Source: Variovorax brevis
GTDB lineage: Bacteria; Pseudomonadota; Gammaproteobacteria; Burkholderiales; Burkholderiaceae_C
Reading direction: 5' to 3'
DNA length: 64,000 nt
Assembly: GCF_030317105.1 (NCBI RefSeq)
Contig: NZ_JASZYG010000008.1
Coordinates: 1 to 64,000, forward strand
Below are positions 45,806 to 54,274 of the stretch, piece after piece. Positions within the stretch are counted from its first letter, which is position 1; every line of letters starts with the position of its first letter. The notes below the pieces were generated by a model. The model was not told the origin of the DNA. It did not search any database and saw only the letters and a list, made by a program, of their open reading frames with translations. The position numbers were made by a program, and so were the translations under genes.

Positions 45806-46465
45806 TCAGGATCTCTTTAGAAAGTTGTAGCCCGCGCCAACTACCTGCGCAAGGCCGGGCATTTCCGGCTCGACAAAACTGCCATCGGCCAGTGAGCGGG
45901 TCCAAGGACCCGGATGGTCGATGGTGCAATGACGCCCTATTTGAAGGCCTGCACGGACATGGACGTCCGCACCAATCGCACTGTGCGTGCCGACCTGCAC
46001 ACAGGCGCCCAAAGATGCGCCTGAGCCAATCCAGCCGTGTGCGTGAATGCGAGCCTTCTCGTCGATGCGGGAACTCACATTGATCATCACGTTACTGTCG
46101 ATCCGACAGCCGGTGGCCACGCGCGCGCCTGGGCCCACCCAGACGTTGTCGGCAAGGCGGGCTCCGGGGGACACCCATGCGGTGGGGTGTACAAGCGTCG
46201 CCATCTTCAGTCCGGCCAATCGCGCAACGCCGTACAACTCCAATCGAGCGTAGTTGAGAGCTTGCGCATCGACCGCAACAAACAGCAATGTCGTCGTCGG
46301 ATCGATGCCGGCAAGCAACGCGCTTGCTGTTCCAGCAAGTTGCGCCACTCCGGCGGCAGGACGCATCTCCCAGCCGGCATCTGCCCCGTACGCATGCGTC
46401 TCGGCCGCAATCGCGTCAAACACGCTACCAACGCCGACCAGGCAATACGACATGGACGCGCTCAT
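45806..46465 (-). CDS. Left-handed beta-helix acyltransferase-like protein, copy 2
   Basis: A 219-residue protein with a PglD-like N-terminal domain (YCLVGVGSVFDAIAAE, LLFVAVDAQALNYAR) and a hexapeptide helix (TLVHPTAWVSPGARLADNVWVG, ASLGACVQVGTHSAIGADVHVRAG, cited in parts). The PglD-type base histidine seems replaced: the matching turn reads SSRIDEKARIH. The start at 46465 overlaps the second Rieske stop as ATGA with GGAGGG six bases upstream; an ATG two codons earlier has no room for a ribosome site. It may be a structural partner or use a different catalytic residue. Confidence 0.78.
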   Translation of the reverse strand: MSASMSYCLVGVGSVFDAIAAETHAYGADAGWEMRPAAGVAQLAGTASALLAGIDPTTTLLFVAVDAQALNYARLELYGVARLAGLKMATLVHPTAWVSPGARLADNVWVGPGARVATGCRIDSNVMINVSSRIDEKARIHAHGWIGSGASLGACVQVGTHSAIGADVHVRAGLQIGRHCTIDHPGPWTRSLADGSFVEPEMPGLAQVVGAGYNFLKRS

Positions 46466-47607
46466 AGGCATCCCTCCGGACCCAAAAGGTCAAGGTAGGC
46501 GTCGGCAGCAGAGCGCAGACTCGCCTCGTAGCGCCCTTGCTGCGCACGCGGCGCACCGAGATGCAGGTGCGACTGCAGCGCTTCAAGGTAGGCAATGTCT
46601 TCGTTGACCACGGCAGCCTCGCCTTTGAGATAGGTCCGCAATAAGGCCGGTAGTCCCGGCATGCGGCGCTTCTCGCGCGCGAGGGTCAAAGTCATGCGCA
46701 GTTCTGTTTGGCCGGGCGCCACGGGTTCGAACTGCTGGGCGATAAAAGTCAATCCACCTGGTGAGATGAAGTTGACGTTCGGAAAAATGGAGAAGGTATG
46801 AAATAGGTCGCCGTCGCCATATCGTTCAACGGATTCGTGCCATGGCCAGCTCTCCACGCGAAATGGGGTGCTCTCCAGACAACTTTGCGCCTGTAATTTG
46901 GACAAAGCGATCGACTCGCCTGCCGGCAATGCATTGCGCGATGCGGGCGCTGTTGTCGGCGACAACTGCTTGTGCGCGGTTGCACCTTCCCGCAACAAGG
47001 GCTGAAAACTCTTGGGATGAACGTATGGAACGTGATTGCCGTCCAGCACGTTCTCGTAGTTGAACTTCCAGTTGTACCGAACGGGAATGTTGACGTGAAC
47101 CGCCTGCGACGCAAAGTGGGACGAGGCTTCTGCCAATGCTGCCTGAAATCCGCGCGTGAACTGATCGTCCACAGACATCGGCGACACATCGAAGTTGATA
47201 AAGACCAAGTTCCCGATGACTGCGACGGCATAGCGCCGCAAACACAGTCGTTCGCGTTCCTCCGCCGGATAGGCGTAGAGCGTCTCTTCGTGGGGGATGG
47301 ATTTGACTTTGCCTTCGTCATCGAAAACCCAGCCGTGGTACGGGCACACCATTCGCGCCTGCCCGAAGGCTTCCCTTTGCAGCGGCATCTGGCGATGTGG
47401 GCAAAGGTTCTCGAAGGCGCGGATGTCTCCCCCGCAGTTTTGAAGCAGCACCGGAAGGCCCGCCATCGTTCGCGTCACGAACGCACCCGGTTCGGCCAAC
47501 GACGTCCGAAAAGCGGCGAACAACCAGAGCTTGCGAAAAATCCGCTCGCGCTCAAGGTCGAAGATGGCCTGGCTCAGATAGTGAGCAGGCGTGAGTCTGG
47601 ATAACAC
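46462..47607 (-). CDS. Rieske [2Fe-2S] non-haem iron oxygenase, copy 2
   Basis: A 381-residue paralog of the neighbouring oxygenase. The ligands fall at exactly the same residue numbers: C69, H71, C88, H91 for the Rieske cluster and D189, H192, H197 for the iron. NEDIAYLEALQS would supply the last aspartate. The start is a GTG. The identical ligand spacing points to duplication, while the low identity elsewhere points to a distinct substrate. It too lacks a reductase partner in the window. Confidence 0.9.
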   Translation of the reverse strand: MLSRLTPAHYLSQAIFDLERERIFRKLWLFAAFRTSLAEPGAFVTRTMAGLPVLLQNCGGDIRAFENLCPHRQMPLQREAFGQARMVCPYHGWVFDDEGKVKSIPHEETLYAYPAEERERLCLRRYAVAVIGNLVFINFDVSPMSVDDQFTRGFQAALAEASSHFASQAVHVNIPVRYNWKFNYENVLDGNHVPYVHPKSFQPLLREGATAHKQLSPTTAPASRNALPAGESIALSKLQAQSCLESTPFRVESWPWHESVERYGDGDLFHTFSIFPNVNFISPGGLTFIAQQFEPVAPGQTELRMTLTLAREKRRMPGLPALLRTYLKGEAAVVNEDIAYLEALQSHLHLGAPRAQQGRYEASLRSAADAYLDLLGPEGCL

Positions 47608-47622
47608 CGTGAGGGCCTGAAC

Positions 47623-48279
47623 CTAGCGAAAGTTGAATGGTTTGGCAGGATTGCCCATGACCGTGGTGTGAGGTGCAACATCGCGTATCACCACACTGCC
47701 TGCGCCGATGACGGCGCCATCGCCGACGCGGACGCCGGGAAGAATAGTTGCATGGGGATGGACGACAACGTCGTTGCCAATCTGCGCGCCCCCGCCAATG
47801 AAAACGAAGCTGCCAATCTGGCAGTAGTCGCCGATGCGAACGTCGTAGCCGACGATGGTGGTCGATAAGATGGTGACGAATTCACCGAGGTGCACATCAG
47901 GGCCCAGCGACACCTTTCGCTCGAAAATGCAGCCGCGCGAGATATGCGCCCGTTCGCCGACGTGCATGTCCGTCTGCAAGCGGATGAAATCGGCGCCCTT
48001 TGCGCTCAGGGGCGCGGAGTAGTGACGACGTTGGGCGGGGTCTCCCAAGGCGCAGATAAAGATGTCGCCGTAAACGATTTCGTACGTGAGGGGATCACCC
48101 AAGATCGGAAGGTCTGATGGCGTAGTGATATCCGGTCGGTTGTCCAGAAAGCCCTTGACGTCCCAATGCACGCCGCATGCGACGTCGGACCTGGCGAGGC
48201 TGGCCATGGCGCGTCCAAAGCCGCCTGCGCCGATCACGATGAGGTGGTTAGGGACTTTCGGAGTCGGCGTTGAAGTCAC
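47623..48279 (-). CDS. PglD-like sugar acyltransferase, copy 3
   Basis: A 218-residue protein with the N-terminal Rossmann-like domain of PglD (LIVIGAGGFGRAMASLAR, FLDN, ILGDPLTYEI) and a C-terminal hexapeptide helix ending VIGAGSVVIRDVAPHTTVMGNPAKPF. The base position reads VGYDV, so the canonical histidine seems absent. The GTG start overlaps the upstream SDR stop (GTGA). It likely transfers an acyl group to an aminosugar, or completes a trimer with the other two copies. Confidence 0.85.
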   Translation of the reverse strand: MTSTPTPKVPNHLIVIGAGGFGRAMASLARSDVACGVHWDVKGFLDNRPDITTPSDLPILGDPLTYEIVYGDIFICALGDPAQRRHYSAPLSAKGADFIRLQTDMHVGERAHISRGCIFERKVSLGPDVHLGEFVTILSTTIVGYDVRIGDYCQIGSFVFIGGGAQIGNDVVVHPHATILPGVRVGDGAVIGAGSVVIRDVAPHTTVMGNPAKPFNFR

Positions 48280-49043
48280 GTGTATTCGACGCCCCCGTCA
48301 AGACTGAACACGGTGCCTGTGATCTTGCTACTGGCATCCGACAAGAAAAACAAGCAGGCCCACGCGACGTCTTCAGGCTGCCCGACATCAAGCGGATAGC
48401 GTTTGCGAATAGAGTCGAACCAGTCCGCGTCGATTGTGGTCAATGGAGTCTCGACGATCCCAGGCGCCAACGCATTCGCTCGAATACGACGCTTTGCAAT
48501 CTCCAGGGCCAAGGGGCGCATCGTGCCGATAAGAGCCGCCTTTGAGCCGGCATACGGCCCGAGGCCCACTGTTCCGGTCACAGCTGCAATTGACGAGAGA
48601 AAGACGATTGAGCCGCCCGGCTTGATGAATGAACGACTAAGCAAATGACGCGTCAGCATCATCGGCGCGATGTAGTTGGACTCCATGACCTCGCGCAGGA
48701 AGTCATCGCCCACCATTTTCATGGGTGAAAGACCGCGGATGCCTGCACTGTGTACGACGCCGTCAATTGGCCCGCAGTCGAGGGCCAACTGACGTAGCGC
48801 GCCCATGTCGGTCAGGTCTGCAGGCAGCGCCTTGTGGCCATGACCTGGAAGGCTTTCGAGCGTTGCCCGAAGTCGTTCGCGGTCGCGTCCCGATAGTACG
48901 AGTCGCGCTCCAGCTTCGGCGCAACTGCGAGCGACCGCCTCGCCGATCCCCCTCGAGGCGCCGGTGATTAGTACAGTCTTGCCTTCAAGGCCGAATAGAT
49001 GGCGCGCGACCTGACCAGAGCTCTCCGAAAGTGTTGTCATCAT
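48276..49043 (-). CDS. SDR-family oxidoreductase (FabG-like), copy 1
   Basis: A 255-residue short-chain dehydrogenase. TVLITGASRGIGEAV is the cofactor loop, NYIAPMMLTRHL the helix with the conserved Asn, serine in VFLSSIAAVTG and YAGSKAALIG the catalytic Tyr/Lys; PGIVETPL follows. It probably reduces a beta-ketoacyl-ACP made by the KAS III of the same operon. It overlaps the PglD-like gene and follows the second SDR after two bases. Confidence 0.88.
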   Translation of the reverse strand: MMTTLSESSGQVARHLFGLEGKTVLITGASRGIGEAVARSCAEAGARLVLSGRDRERLRATLESLPGHGHKALPADLTDMGALRQLALDCGPIDGVVHSAGIRGLSPMKMVGDDFLREVMESNYIAPMMLTRHLLSRSFIKPGGSIVFLSSIAAVTGTVGLGPYAGSKAALIGTMRPLALEIAKRRIRANALAPGIVETPLTTIDADWFDSIRKRYPLDVGQPEDVAWACLFFLSDASSKITGTVFSLDGGVEYT

Positions 49044-49045
49044 TT

Positions 49046-49840
49046 CTAGATCCGCATCGGAATGCCCAAACCGCCGTCGACCGTCAGCGTGGAGCGAGTA
49101 ATCCAGCGACTGGCTGCGGAAAGCAGGAAGCAGACGGATGATGCGACGTCCTCTGGCGCAAGCCTGCCCAACGGCGTGAGATCGATCTTTTCATCCATTC
49201 CCGCCTGAGCGCCCAATCCTTTCAGCATGGGTGTTTCGACATACCCTGGCGCAATGCAATTCGATCGGATGCGAAGCTTTGCTTGTTCGAGCGCCAGCGT
49301 ACGCGACGCTGCTTCCAGAGCGGCCTTCGAGGCGGCATAGCCCGCGGCGGCCTGTGGAGCCGCGTTGGCCGAGAGAGCAGTCACGAACACAAGTGATGCG
49401 CCAGTACGCAAACGCTTCTTGTAGAGCAGGCGCTGGGTCAACGTGATCGGCGCGAGGTAATTCACCGACAGCATTTTTTGCAGGTGCGTTTCGTTCGCCA
49501 TGCGAAGAGGCACGAGTGCCGCGACCCCGGCGCACGAAGCCAAGCCGTCATACTCCGCGGCTTCAACAAGGGCCTCTCGTGTTTCGACAAGGGAAAGATC
49601 GCCCGAAATTGCCACGTGGCCATCGCCGGCGAGCGCGCCACGTACAGCTTCAAGGCGCTCGGTGTCACGACCATTTAGCACTGTTCGTGCGCCCAGTTGG
49701 GCGCACAGGCGCGCCGTCGCGGCACCAATGCCCGAAGACGCGCCAGTCACAAGGATGACGCGACCTTCCAGCGAAAACGCATTGGTTGATGCAACTCGCC
49801 GGTCCGGATTTGAGACGGGAGCGTCGAAGGGCAGCGTCAT
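49046..49840 (-). CDS. SDR-family oxidoreductase (FabG-like), copy 2
   Basis: A 264-residue short-chain dehydrogenase with VILVTGASSGIGAATARL, VNYLAPITLTQRL, ALSANAAPQAAAGYAASKAA as catalytic Ser/Tyr/Lys region and PGYVETPM. The FVTA segment has Thr where FabG often has Ser, and the serine sits two residues later. It overlaps the KAS III stop by four bases. With copy 1 it gives two reductases or a reductase/dehydrogenase pair for the ACP-bound chain. Confidence 0.88.
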   Translation of the reverse strand: MTLPFDAPVSNPDRRVASTNAFSLEGRVILVTGASSGIGAATARLCAQLGARTVLNGRDTERLEAVRGALAGDGHVAISGDLSLVETREALVEAAEYDGLASCAGVAALVPLRMANETHLQKMLSVNYLAPITLTQRLLYKKRLRTGASLVFVTALSANAAPQAAAGYAASKAALEAASRTLALEQAKLRIRSNCIAPGYVETPMLKGLGAQAGMDEKIDLTPLGRLAPEDVASSVCFLLSAASRWITRSTLTVDGGLGIPMRI

Positions 49841-50874
49841 GAAATCAGCAAGGGCGGAAACTTGGCACCATCAATTTCCAGCACACATGTGCCCCACGAG
49901 AGGCCTATTCCAAATCCACCCAACACAAGTCGATGACGCCCCTTGCTCAACGACTCCTGGATGCGCGCTGTCATCGTCACTGGCAGCGATGCACCGCTGG
50001 TGTTGCCAAAGTCGTGTAATGTCGAGGGCACCTTTTCTGCGGGCAGCGCCAACTTCTTGCGGATGGTTTCATTGATCATCCGGTTGGCCTGGTGAAAGAT
50101 GAAGTAGTCGATGTCGTCCGTCGTGGCGCCTGCAAATTCGAGCACACGGCGCACGGAAGGCGGCACCTGCTGGGTGGAAAAGCTGAGGACGGCCGGACCA
50201 TCAAGGATCAATTCCGCGGGCCAATGGAGGACGCCGTTCTCGTCGCGCGTGGGAACAGCGTGCTGCGGACCGAAGGGCTCACGATGCCCACCGACAGGCA
50301 GCATGATCGCGCGATAACCGGTCCCATCGCTGTTCAAATCAAAATGCATCGGCGCAGCGTTCGCGTCGAATTCCAGGGCCGTCGCCGTGCCCGCATCCGA
50401 AAAGAGTGGGTCATTCACGGTGGCGCAACGGTCACCCACCAGCACGAGCCCCTTCTTCACAGCACCCGACGCGATCATGCTGCCCAAGATGTGGATTCCG
50501 AAAGGATAGCCGGAGCATCCCAGGTTCACGTCGAACGCAATGGTGGCGCTGGACAATTTCAGGCGGTCTTGCAGGATGATCGCCGTCGCCGGAATCAGGT
50601 AGTCAGGCGACTGCGTCACAACGATCAGCGCGTCGATTTCGTCGCGCCGCCACTCCAGGTCTGCCAACAACCGCTCCGCAGCATCGAATGCCAGATCCGA
50701 AAAGCACTGCCAGTCCGCGCAAATTCGTCGGTTCTGGATGCCTATGTTTCGAACGAGGCGTTCGCGCTCAGAACGCATCTTGGGCGCGCAGTCGTCCAGG
50801 TTCGAAAGGACTCGCTTGGGAACGCAACTGGCCATGCCAGCGAAACGAACGTTGTGTAGCGTCGACAGGCCCAT
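49837..50874 (-). CDS. 3-oxoacyl-ACP synthase III (KAS III, FabH-like)
   Basis: A 345-residue thiolase-fold condensing enzyme. The catalytic triad is Cys120 (VNLGCSGYPFG), His261 (FIFHQANRM) and Asn291 (FGNTSGAS). KAS III enzymes join a starter acyl-CoA to malonyl-ACP. Located next to a dedicated ACP and two SDRs, away from the fab genes, it should serve a special short acyl chain and not bulk lipids. It starts six bases after the ACP stop. Confidence 0.92.
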   Translation of the reverse strand: MGLSTLHNVRFAGMASCVPKRVLSNLDDCAPKMRSERERLVRNIGIQNRRICADWQCFSDLAFDAAERLLADLEWRRDEIDALIVVTQSPDYLIPATAIILQDRLKLSSATIAFDVNLGCSGYPFGIHILGSMIASGAVKKGLVLVGDRCATVNDPLFSDAGTATALEFDANAAPMHFDLNSDGTGYRAIMLPVGGHREPFGPQHAVPTRDENGVLHWPAELILDGPAVLSFSTQQVPPSVRRVLEFAGATTDDIDYFIFHQANRMINETIRKKLALPAEKVPSTLHDFGNTSGASLPVTMTARIQESLSKGRHRLVLGGFGIGLSWGTCVLEIDGAKFPPLLIS

Positions 50875-50880
50875 GGCACC

Positions 50881-51129
50881 TTACCCCAGCAACTTGTACA
50901 GGTCGGCGATCGTGACGCAGTTCTTCAGGTCGTCACCGACGATGGTCTTGCCGTAGTCGACGTCGAACATGACGATCACGCCCAAGGCCGCGAGCGAATC
51001 CCATTCAGGCAGGCTGCGCAGCTCGGTGCCAGCCTCCACTTCGACCGGATCCTGAAAATCGACGGCAATCAGGAAGTTTTCGATGAATTGCTCGATGGTC
51101 GGCAAGCTTTGCTCTGTGAGTGTTTGCAT
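50881..51129 (-). CDS. Acyl carrier protein
   Basis: An 82-residue carrier protein. The phosphopantetheine serine is Ser45 in the motif WDSLAALG. Helices I-III and the acidic surface (FQDPVEVEAG, FDVDYG) fit the family. It is separate from the primary AcpP and is encoded directly before the KAS III gene. It would carry the acyl group built by this cluster. Confidence 0.9.
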   Translation of the reverse strand: MQTLTEQSLPTIEQFIENFLIAVDFQDPVEVEAGTELRSLPEWDSLAALGVIVMFDVDYGKTIVGDDLKNCVTIADLYKLLG

Positions 51130-51222
51130 GGGTGTAGTAATTGGTATTAAGCCGTCGCGTGAATGACGACTTAGTGGTTGAACGAAACGATGGCTATCGC
51201 CTGGACGCTGTAGTGATCGAGT

Positions 51223-52326
51223 TTACGGTTGTTGAACTATGTTGATAACGCGTCCAACATCCTGAGCGCTCAGGTCGGCATAAATTGGCAGACACAGCAC
51301 TTTTTGTGCCGCCTCTCGGGCAGTCGGCAGGTTCGAAGGGTGTGCCGACGGCATTCCGCGATACATCGGAAAGTCTGCGATCAAAGGGTAGAAATAGCGC
51401 CGCGCATAGATCTCGTTCTCCCTCAGCCTTTGATACAAATCGTCCCGGCTCAGCGGGTATTCGGGCCCCACCAGTATCGGAAAGTAAGAATAGTTCGCCG
51501 TCAGCTCTTTGGATCCGCTCAAGCAGCGTATGCCGGGTACTTCGGCAAGTTGCCTTCGATAAATGGAATCGATGTCTCGGCGCTTGCGCAGCGACTTGTC
51601 GATATGGGTGAGCTGCAGCATGCCGAAGGCCGCGTTGATCTCACTCATTTTGCCGTTGATGCCGGCCTCAACGACGGTGGTTTCATTGACGAAGCCGAAA
51701 TTCTTTAGATGATCGATGTGCCGCTTCGTCTCCGCATCAGGGCAAATGATCGCGCCGCCTTCAAAGGTGTGAAAAACCTTGGTCGCATGAAAGCTGAGAA
51801 CCGACAGGTTGCCGTGCCGCAATATGCTTCCGCCGGTGTCCCGTACGCCGAAGGCGTGCGCCGCGTCGTAAATGACCTTGAGATTGTGCTTGTCAGCGAT
51901 TTCTTGGATTGCCTCGACATCACACCGATGCCCATAGCAATGCACTGGCAGGATCGCGGTCGTGCGCGATGTGATGGCTGCTTCAATCTTGGCAGGATCT
52001 AGACCGAGCGTCTCAGCCTTGATGTCTACGAAGACGGGTTGAATTCCGTTCCATAGCAATGAATGGGCACTGGCAACAAAAGAATAAGGCGTGGTAATGA
52101 CTTCGCCACTCACCCCCAGTGCCTGCAGGGCTGTCACCAGCCCCAAGGTGCCGTTCGAGCATAGGGCCAGATGTTCGACGCCGAGGTATTCACACAGCGC
52201 CGTTTCCAGCTGCTGATGGAATGGACCCCCGTTCGTCAATATCTTGTTGGCCCATATCTGCTGCAAGAACGGAAGAAATTCTTCCAGCGGTGGCAGATCT
52301 GGCTGGGCGACGTAAATCGGCGTCAT
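51223..52326 (-). CDS. DegT/DnrJ/EryC1-family sugar aminotransferase
   Basis: A 367-residue PLP enzyme. The cofactor lysine is Lys183 in SFHATKVFHTFEGG and the aspartate pairing with the pyridine nitrogen is Asp154 in VIYDAAHAFG. It converts a keto-nucleotide sugar to an amino sugar. VioA/FdtB-like enzymes of this subgroup act on dTDP-4-keto- or 3-keto-6-deoxyglucose; which carbon is aminated cannot be decided here. It overlaps the glycosyltransferase stop (ATGA). Confidence 0.9.
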   Translation of the reverse strand: MTPIYVAQPDLPPLEEFLPFLQQIWANKILTNGGPFHQQLETALCEYLGVEHLALCSNGTLGLVTALQALGVSGEVITTPYSFVASAHSLLWNGIQPVFVDIKAETLGLDPAKIEAAITSRTTAILPVHCYGHRCDVEAIQEIADKHNLKVIYDAAHAFGVRDTGGSILRHGNLSVLSFHATKVFHTFEGGAIICPDAETKRHIDHLKNFGFVNETTVVEAGINGKMSEINAAFGMLQLTHIDKSLRKRRDIDSIYRRQLAEVPGIRCLSGSKELTANYSYFPILVGPEYPLSRDDLYQRLRENEIYARRYFYPLIADFPMYRGMPSAHPSNLPTAREAAQKVLCLPIYADLSAQDVGRVINIVQQP

Positions 52327-54272
52327 TGAGTGATTTCCAAGACGTGCGCCTTTTCACAGTACTCTTTCCAACATCCTTCAATGGCTTTTTCCAGTGAAGT
52401 CGTGACCACCGACGTGAGTTCTCCGGTCACATCAGCCATTTTTTCGCGAAGCATCAGACGAACTTGGCTAAGCTCGTCAAGGTGCTCAGAAAAGTAGATT
52501 GCGTTTTCGACATAGGCCGCTGCAGTGTCTCCACAGAAGCGACCAAGCCCAAAGCCCTTCATGACGGAAGACCCGACATTCGAAAGAGAAGAACTGCCGT
52601 CGAGCGCGACAATGGGAACACCCATCCAGAGTGAATGAAAAGTCGTCGTACCGCCGTTGTAGGGGAAGGTATCGAGCGCCAGATCAATTTCATGATGGAG
52701 CGCAAGGTACTCCTGGAGCGAGACCTTGGGATGAAAAATCAATCGTGTCGGTTCAATACCTCGACGGGAGAATTGAGCCGATAATTTTTCAATCAGGTCC
52801 GGCGTGGCATTTCCAAGCATGAGCCTTGACGATGTGTTCCTTCGCAAGATCTCAGCCCACAAGTCAATAACGTCATCCGTGATTTTAGATGGGTTGTTCA
52901 GGCAGCCAAAGGTAAAGGGGGCGCCGCTGAGCGCGGGCAACTCATTCACCTGAGGGCTATCCGGCGCAGGGTTGAAGGTGCCGCAAGCGGGAAGGCGCAG
53001 CAGAGCTTCAGTGTGGAATTTCTCGGTCGCACCAATAGGGTCGAGCGCTTCATCCGTGATACGAAAGTCGATCGCACGAAGTCCAGTCGTGGCCTGATAT
53101 CCCAGCCAAGTCATCTGAACTGGCGCCGGCTTGCGCGCGAACACAAGCAACCGGTTGTGCGCGGTGTGGCCGGACAAATCGATCAGCACATCGATTTCGT
53201 CAAGGCGGATTTGCTTCGCAAGGTCTTCGTCCGTCATCCCATGGCAGGGCGTCCATTGATCTGCCATTTCCTTGATCCGCTGGGAGGTCGCATCGTGGAC
53301 GGGATGGGAGTAATAACAATAAATTTCGAACTTTGTCCGGTCGTGGCGGGCAATGATGGGCGCAATAAAAAAGGACAATGCGTGAGCGCGCAAATCGCCT
53401 GACACGTAACCGATTCTAATCCTCTGTCGAGCTAACAGGGATCTCTCGTAATTGCCCCATTGCGCCTTAAGTGGGTTCTCAAATAGCGATGCGAACTCGA
53501 CATGCGCCTCGAATCGCTCCTGATGCGAGAATTTGTTGCTATATTGGATGCAAAACAGATAATTGCTGAAAATTGACGCTACATCAGGTGCGAGGTGCCG
53601 CGCCTTTTCCAAAAACTCTGCGGCCTTTTCGAGGTCCCCTGTTTGCATTAACGCCGTGCCGTAGTTCGAAAGTACATTCGGCGAGTTTGGTTGCAATTCG
53701 ATGGATCGTGGGTAAATTTCCGCCGCCCGCGCGTAGTCCCCGCCTTCTGCGTACAGATTGCCCAAGTAGAACAGGAAGTTGGCATTTTGAGGGTAATGGG
53801 ACAGACCCGTCTCGATAAGCCTTCTCGCTTGGGGCAACTTGCCTTTGTTGAACAGCAAAAGGCAATAGTCAAGATAGAGGTGCTCAAATTCAGGCGAAAG
53901 GGCGTGTGCCTTGTGCCACGCAAGTTCTGCCATCTCGAAGTCGCCTGTTTCGAAATATACTTTTCCAAGCATGTAGAAACCATCGATGCTCTTGGAATCC
54001 AGCGCAACTGCTCTTTGCAGGGCGTCAATCGCCTCCTTGAATTGATGTGTCTCCAGCAGGGCAAATCCAAGACCAATGAGCGCTGAAAGGCTCTTGGGGC
54101 GTGCGGCGGCAAACCGTTTGTAACACTCGATCGCCTTGGGAAAATCCTCGTTTTGAACCGCAATATTGCCTTGCCGCAAGAGATCTTCCAGCGCAACCGC
54201 CTCTGCCACTTCGGAAGGGCGATCGGCACCTGCGAAGAATTTTTGCAGGCTATTTTTGAGGGAATTGAACAT
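52323..54272 (-). CDS. TPR-repeat O-GlcNAc-transferase-like glycosyltransferase (SPINDLY/GT41 type)
   Basis: A 649-residue cytoplasmic protein. Residues about 40-240 form five or more tetratricopeptide repeats (for example ALQRAVALDSKSIDGFYMLG). Residues about 270-630 resemble the catalytic part of O-GlcNAc transferase/SPINDLY: RIRIGYVSGDLRAHAL, DVLIDLSGHTAHNRL, MTWLGYQATTGL, IDFRITDEALDP, TFPYNGGTTTFHSLWMGVP and GRFCGD. It likely attaches the cluster's sugar to Ser/Thr of a protein. The ATG lies two bases after the preceding small gene. Confidence 0.88.
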   Translation of the reverse strand: MFNSLKNSLQKFFAGADRPSEVAEAVALEDLLRQGNIAVQNEDFPKAIECYKRFAAARPKSLSALIGLGFALLETHQFKEAIDALQRAVALDSKSIDGFYMLGKVYFETGDFEMAELAWHKAHALSPEFEHLYLDYCLLLFNKGKLPQARRLIETGLSHYPQNANFLFYLGNLYAEGGDYARAAEIYPRSIELQPNSPNVLSNYGTALMQTGDLEKAAEFLEKARHLAPDVASIFSNYLFCIQYSNKFSHQERFEAHVEFASLFENPLKAQWGNYERSLLARQRIRIGYVSGDLRAHALSFFIAPIIARHDRTKFEIYCYYSHPVHDATSQRIKEMADQWTPCHGMTDEDLAKQIRLDEIDVLIDLSGHTAHNRLLVFARKPAPVQMTWLGYQATTGLRAIDFRITDEALDPIGATEKFHTEALLRLPACGTFNPAPDSPQVNELPALSGAPFTFGCLNNPSKITDDVIDLWAEILRRNTSSRLMLGNATPDLIEKLSAQFSRRGIEPTRLIFHPKVSLQEYLALHHEIDLALDTFPYNGGTTTFHSLWMGVPIVALDGSSSLSNVGSSVMKGFGLGRFCGDTAAAYVENAIYFSEHLDELSQVRLMLREKMADVTGELTSVVTTSLEKAIEGCWKEYCEKAHVLEITQ

Positions 54273-54274
54273 GC

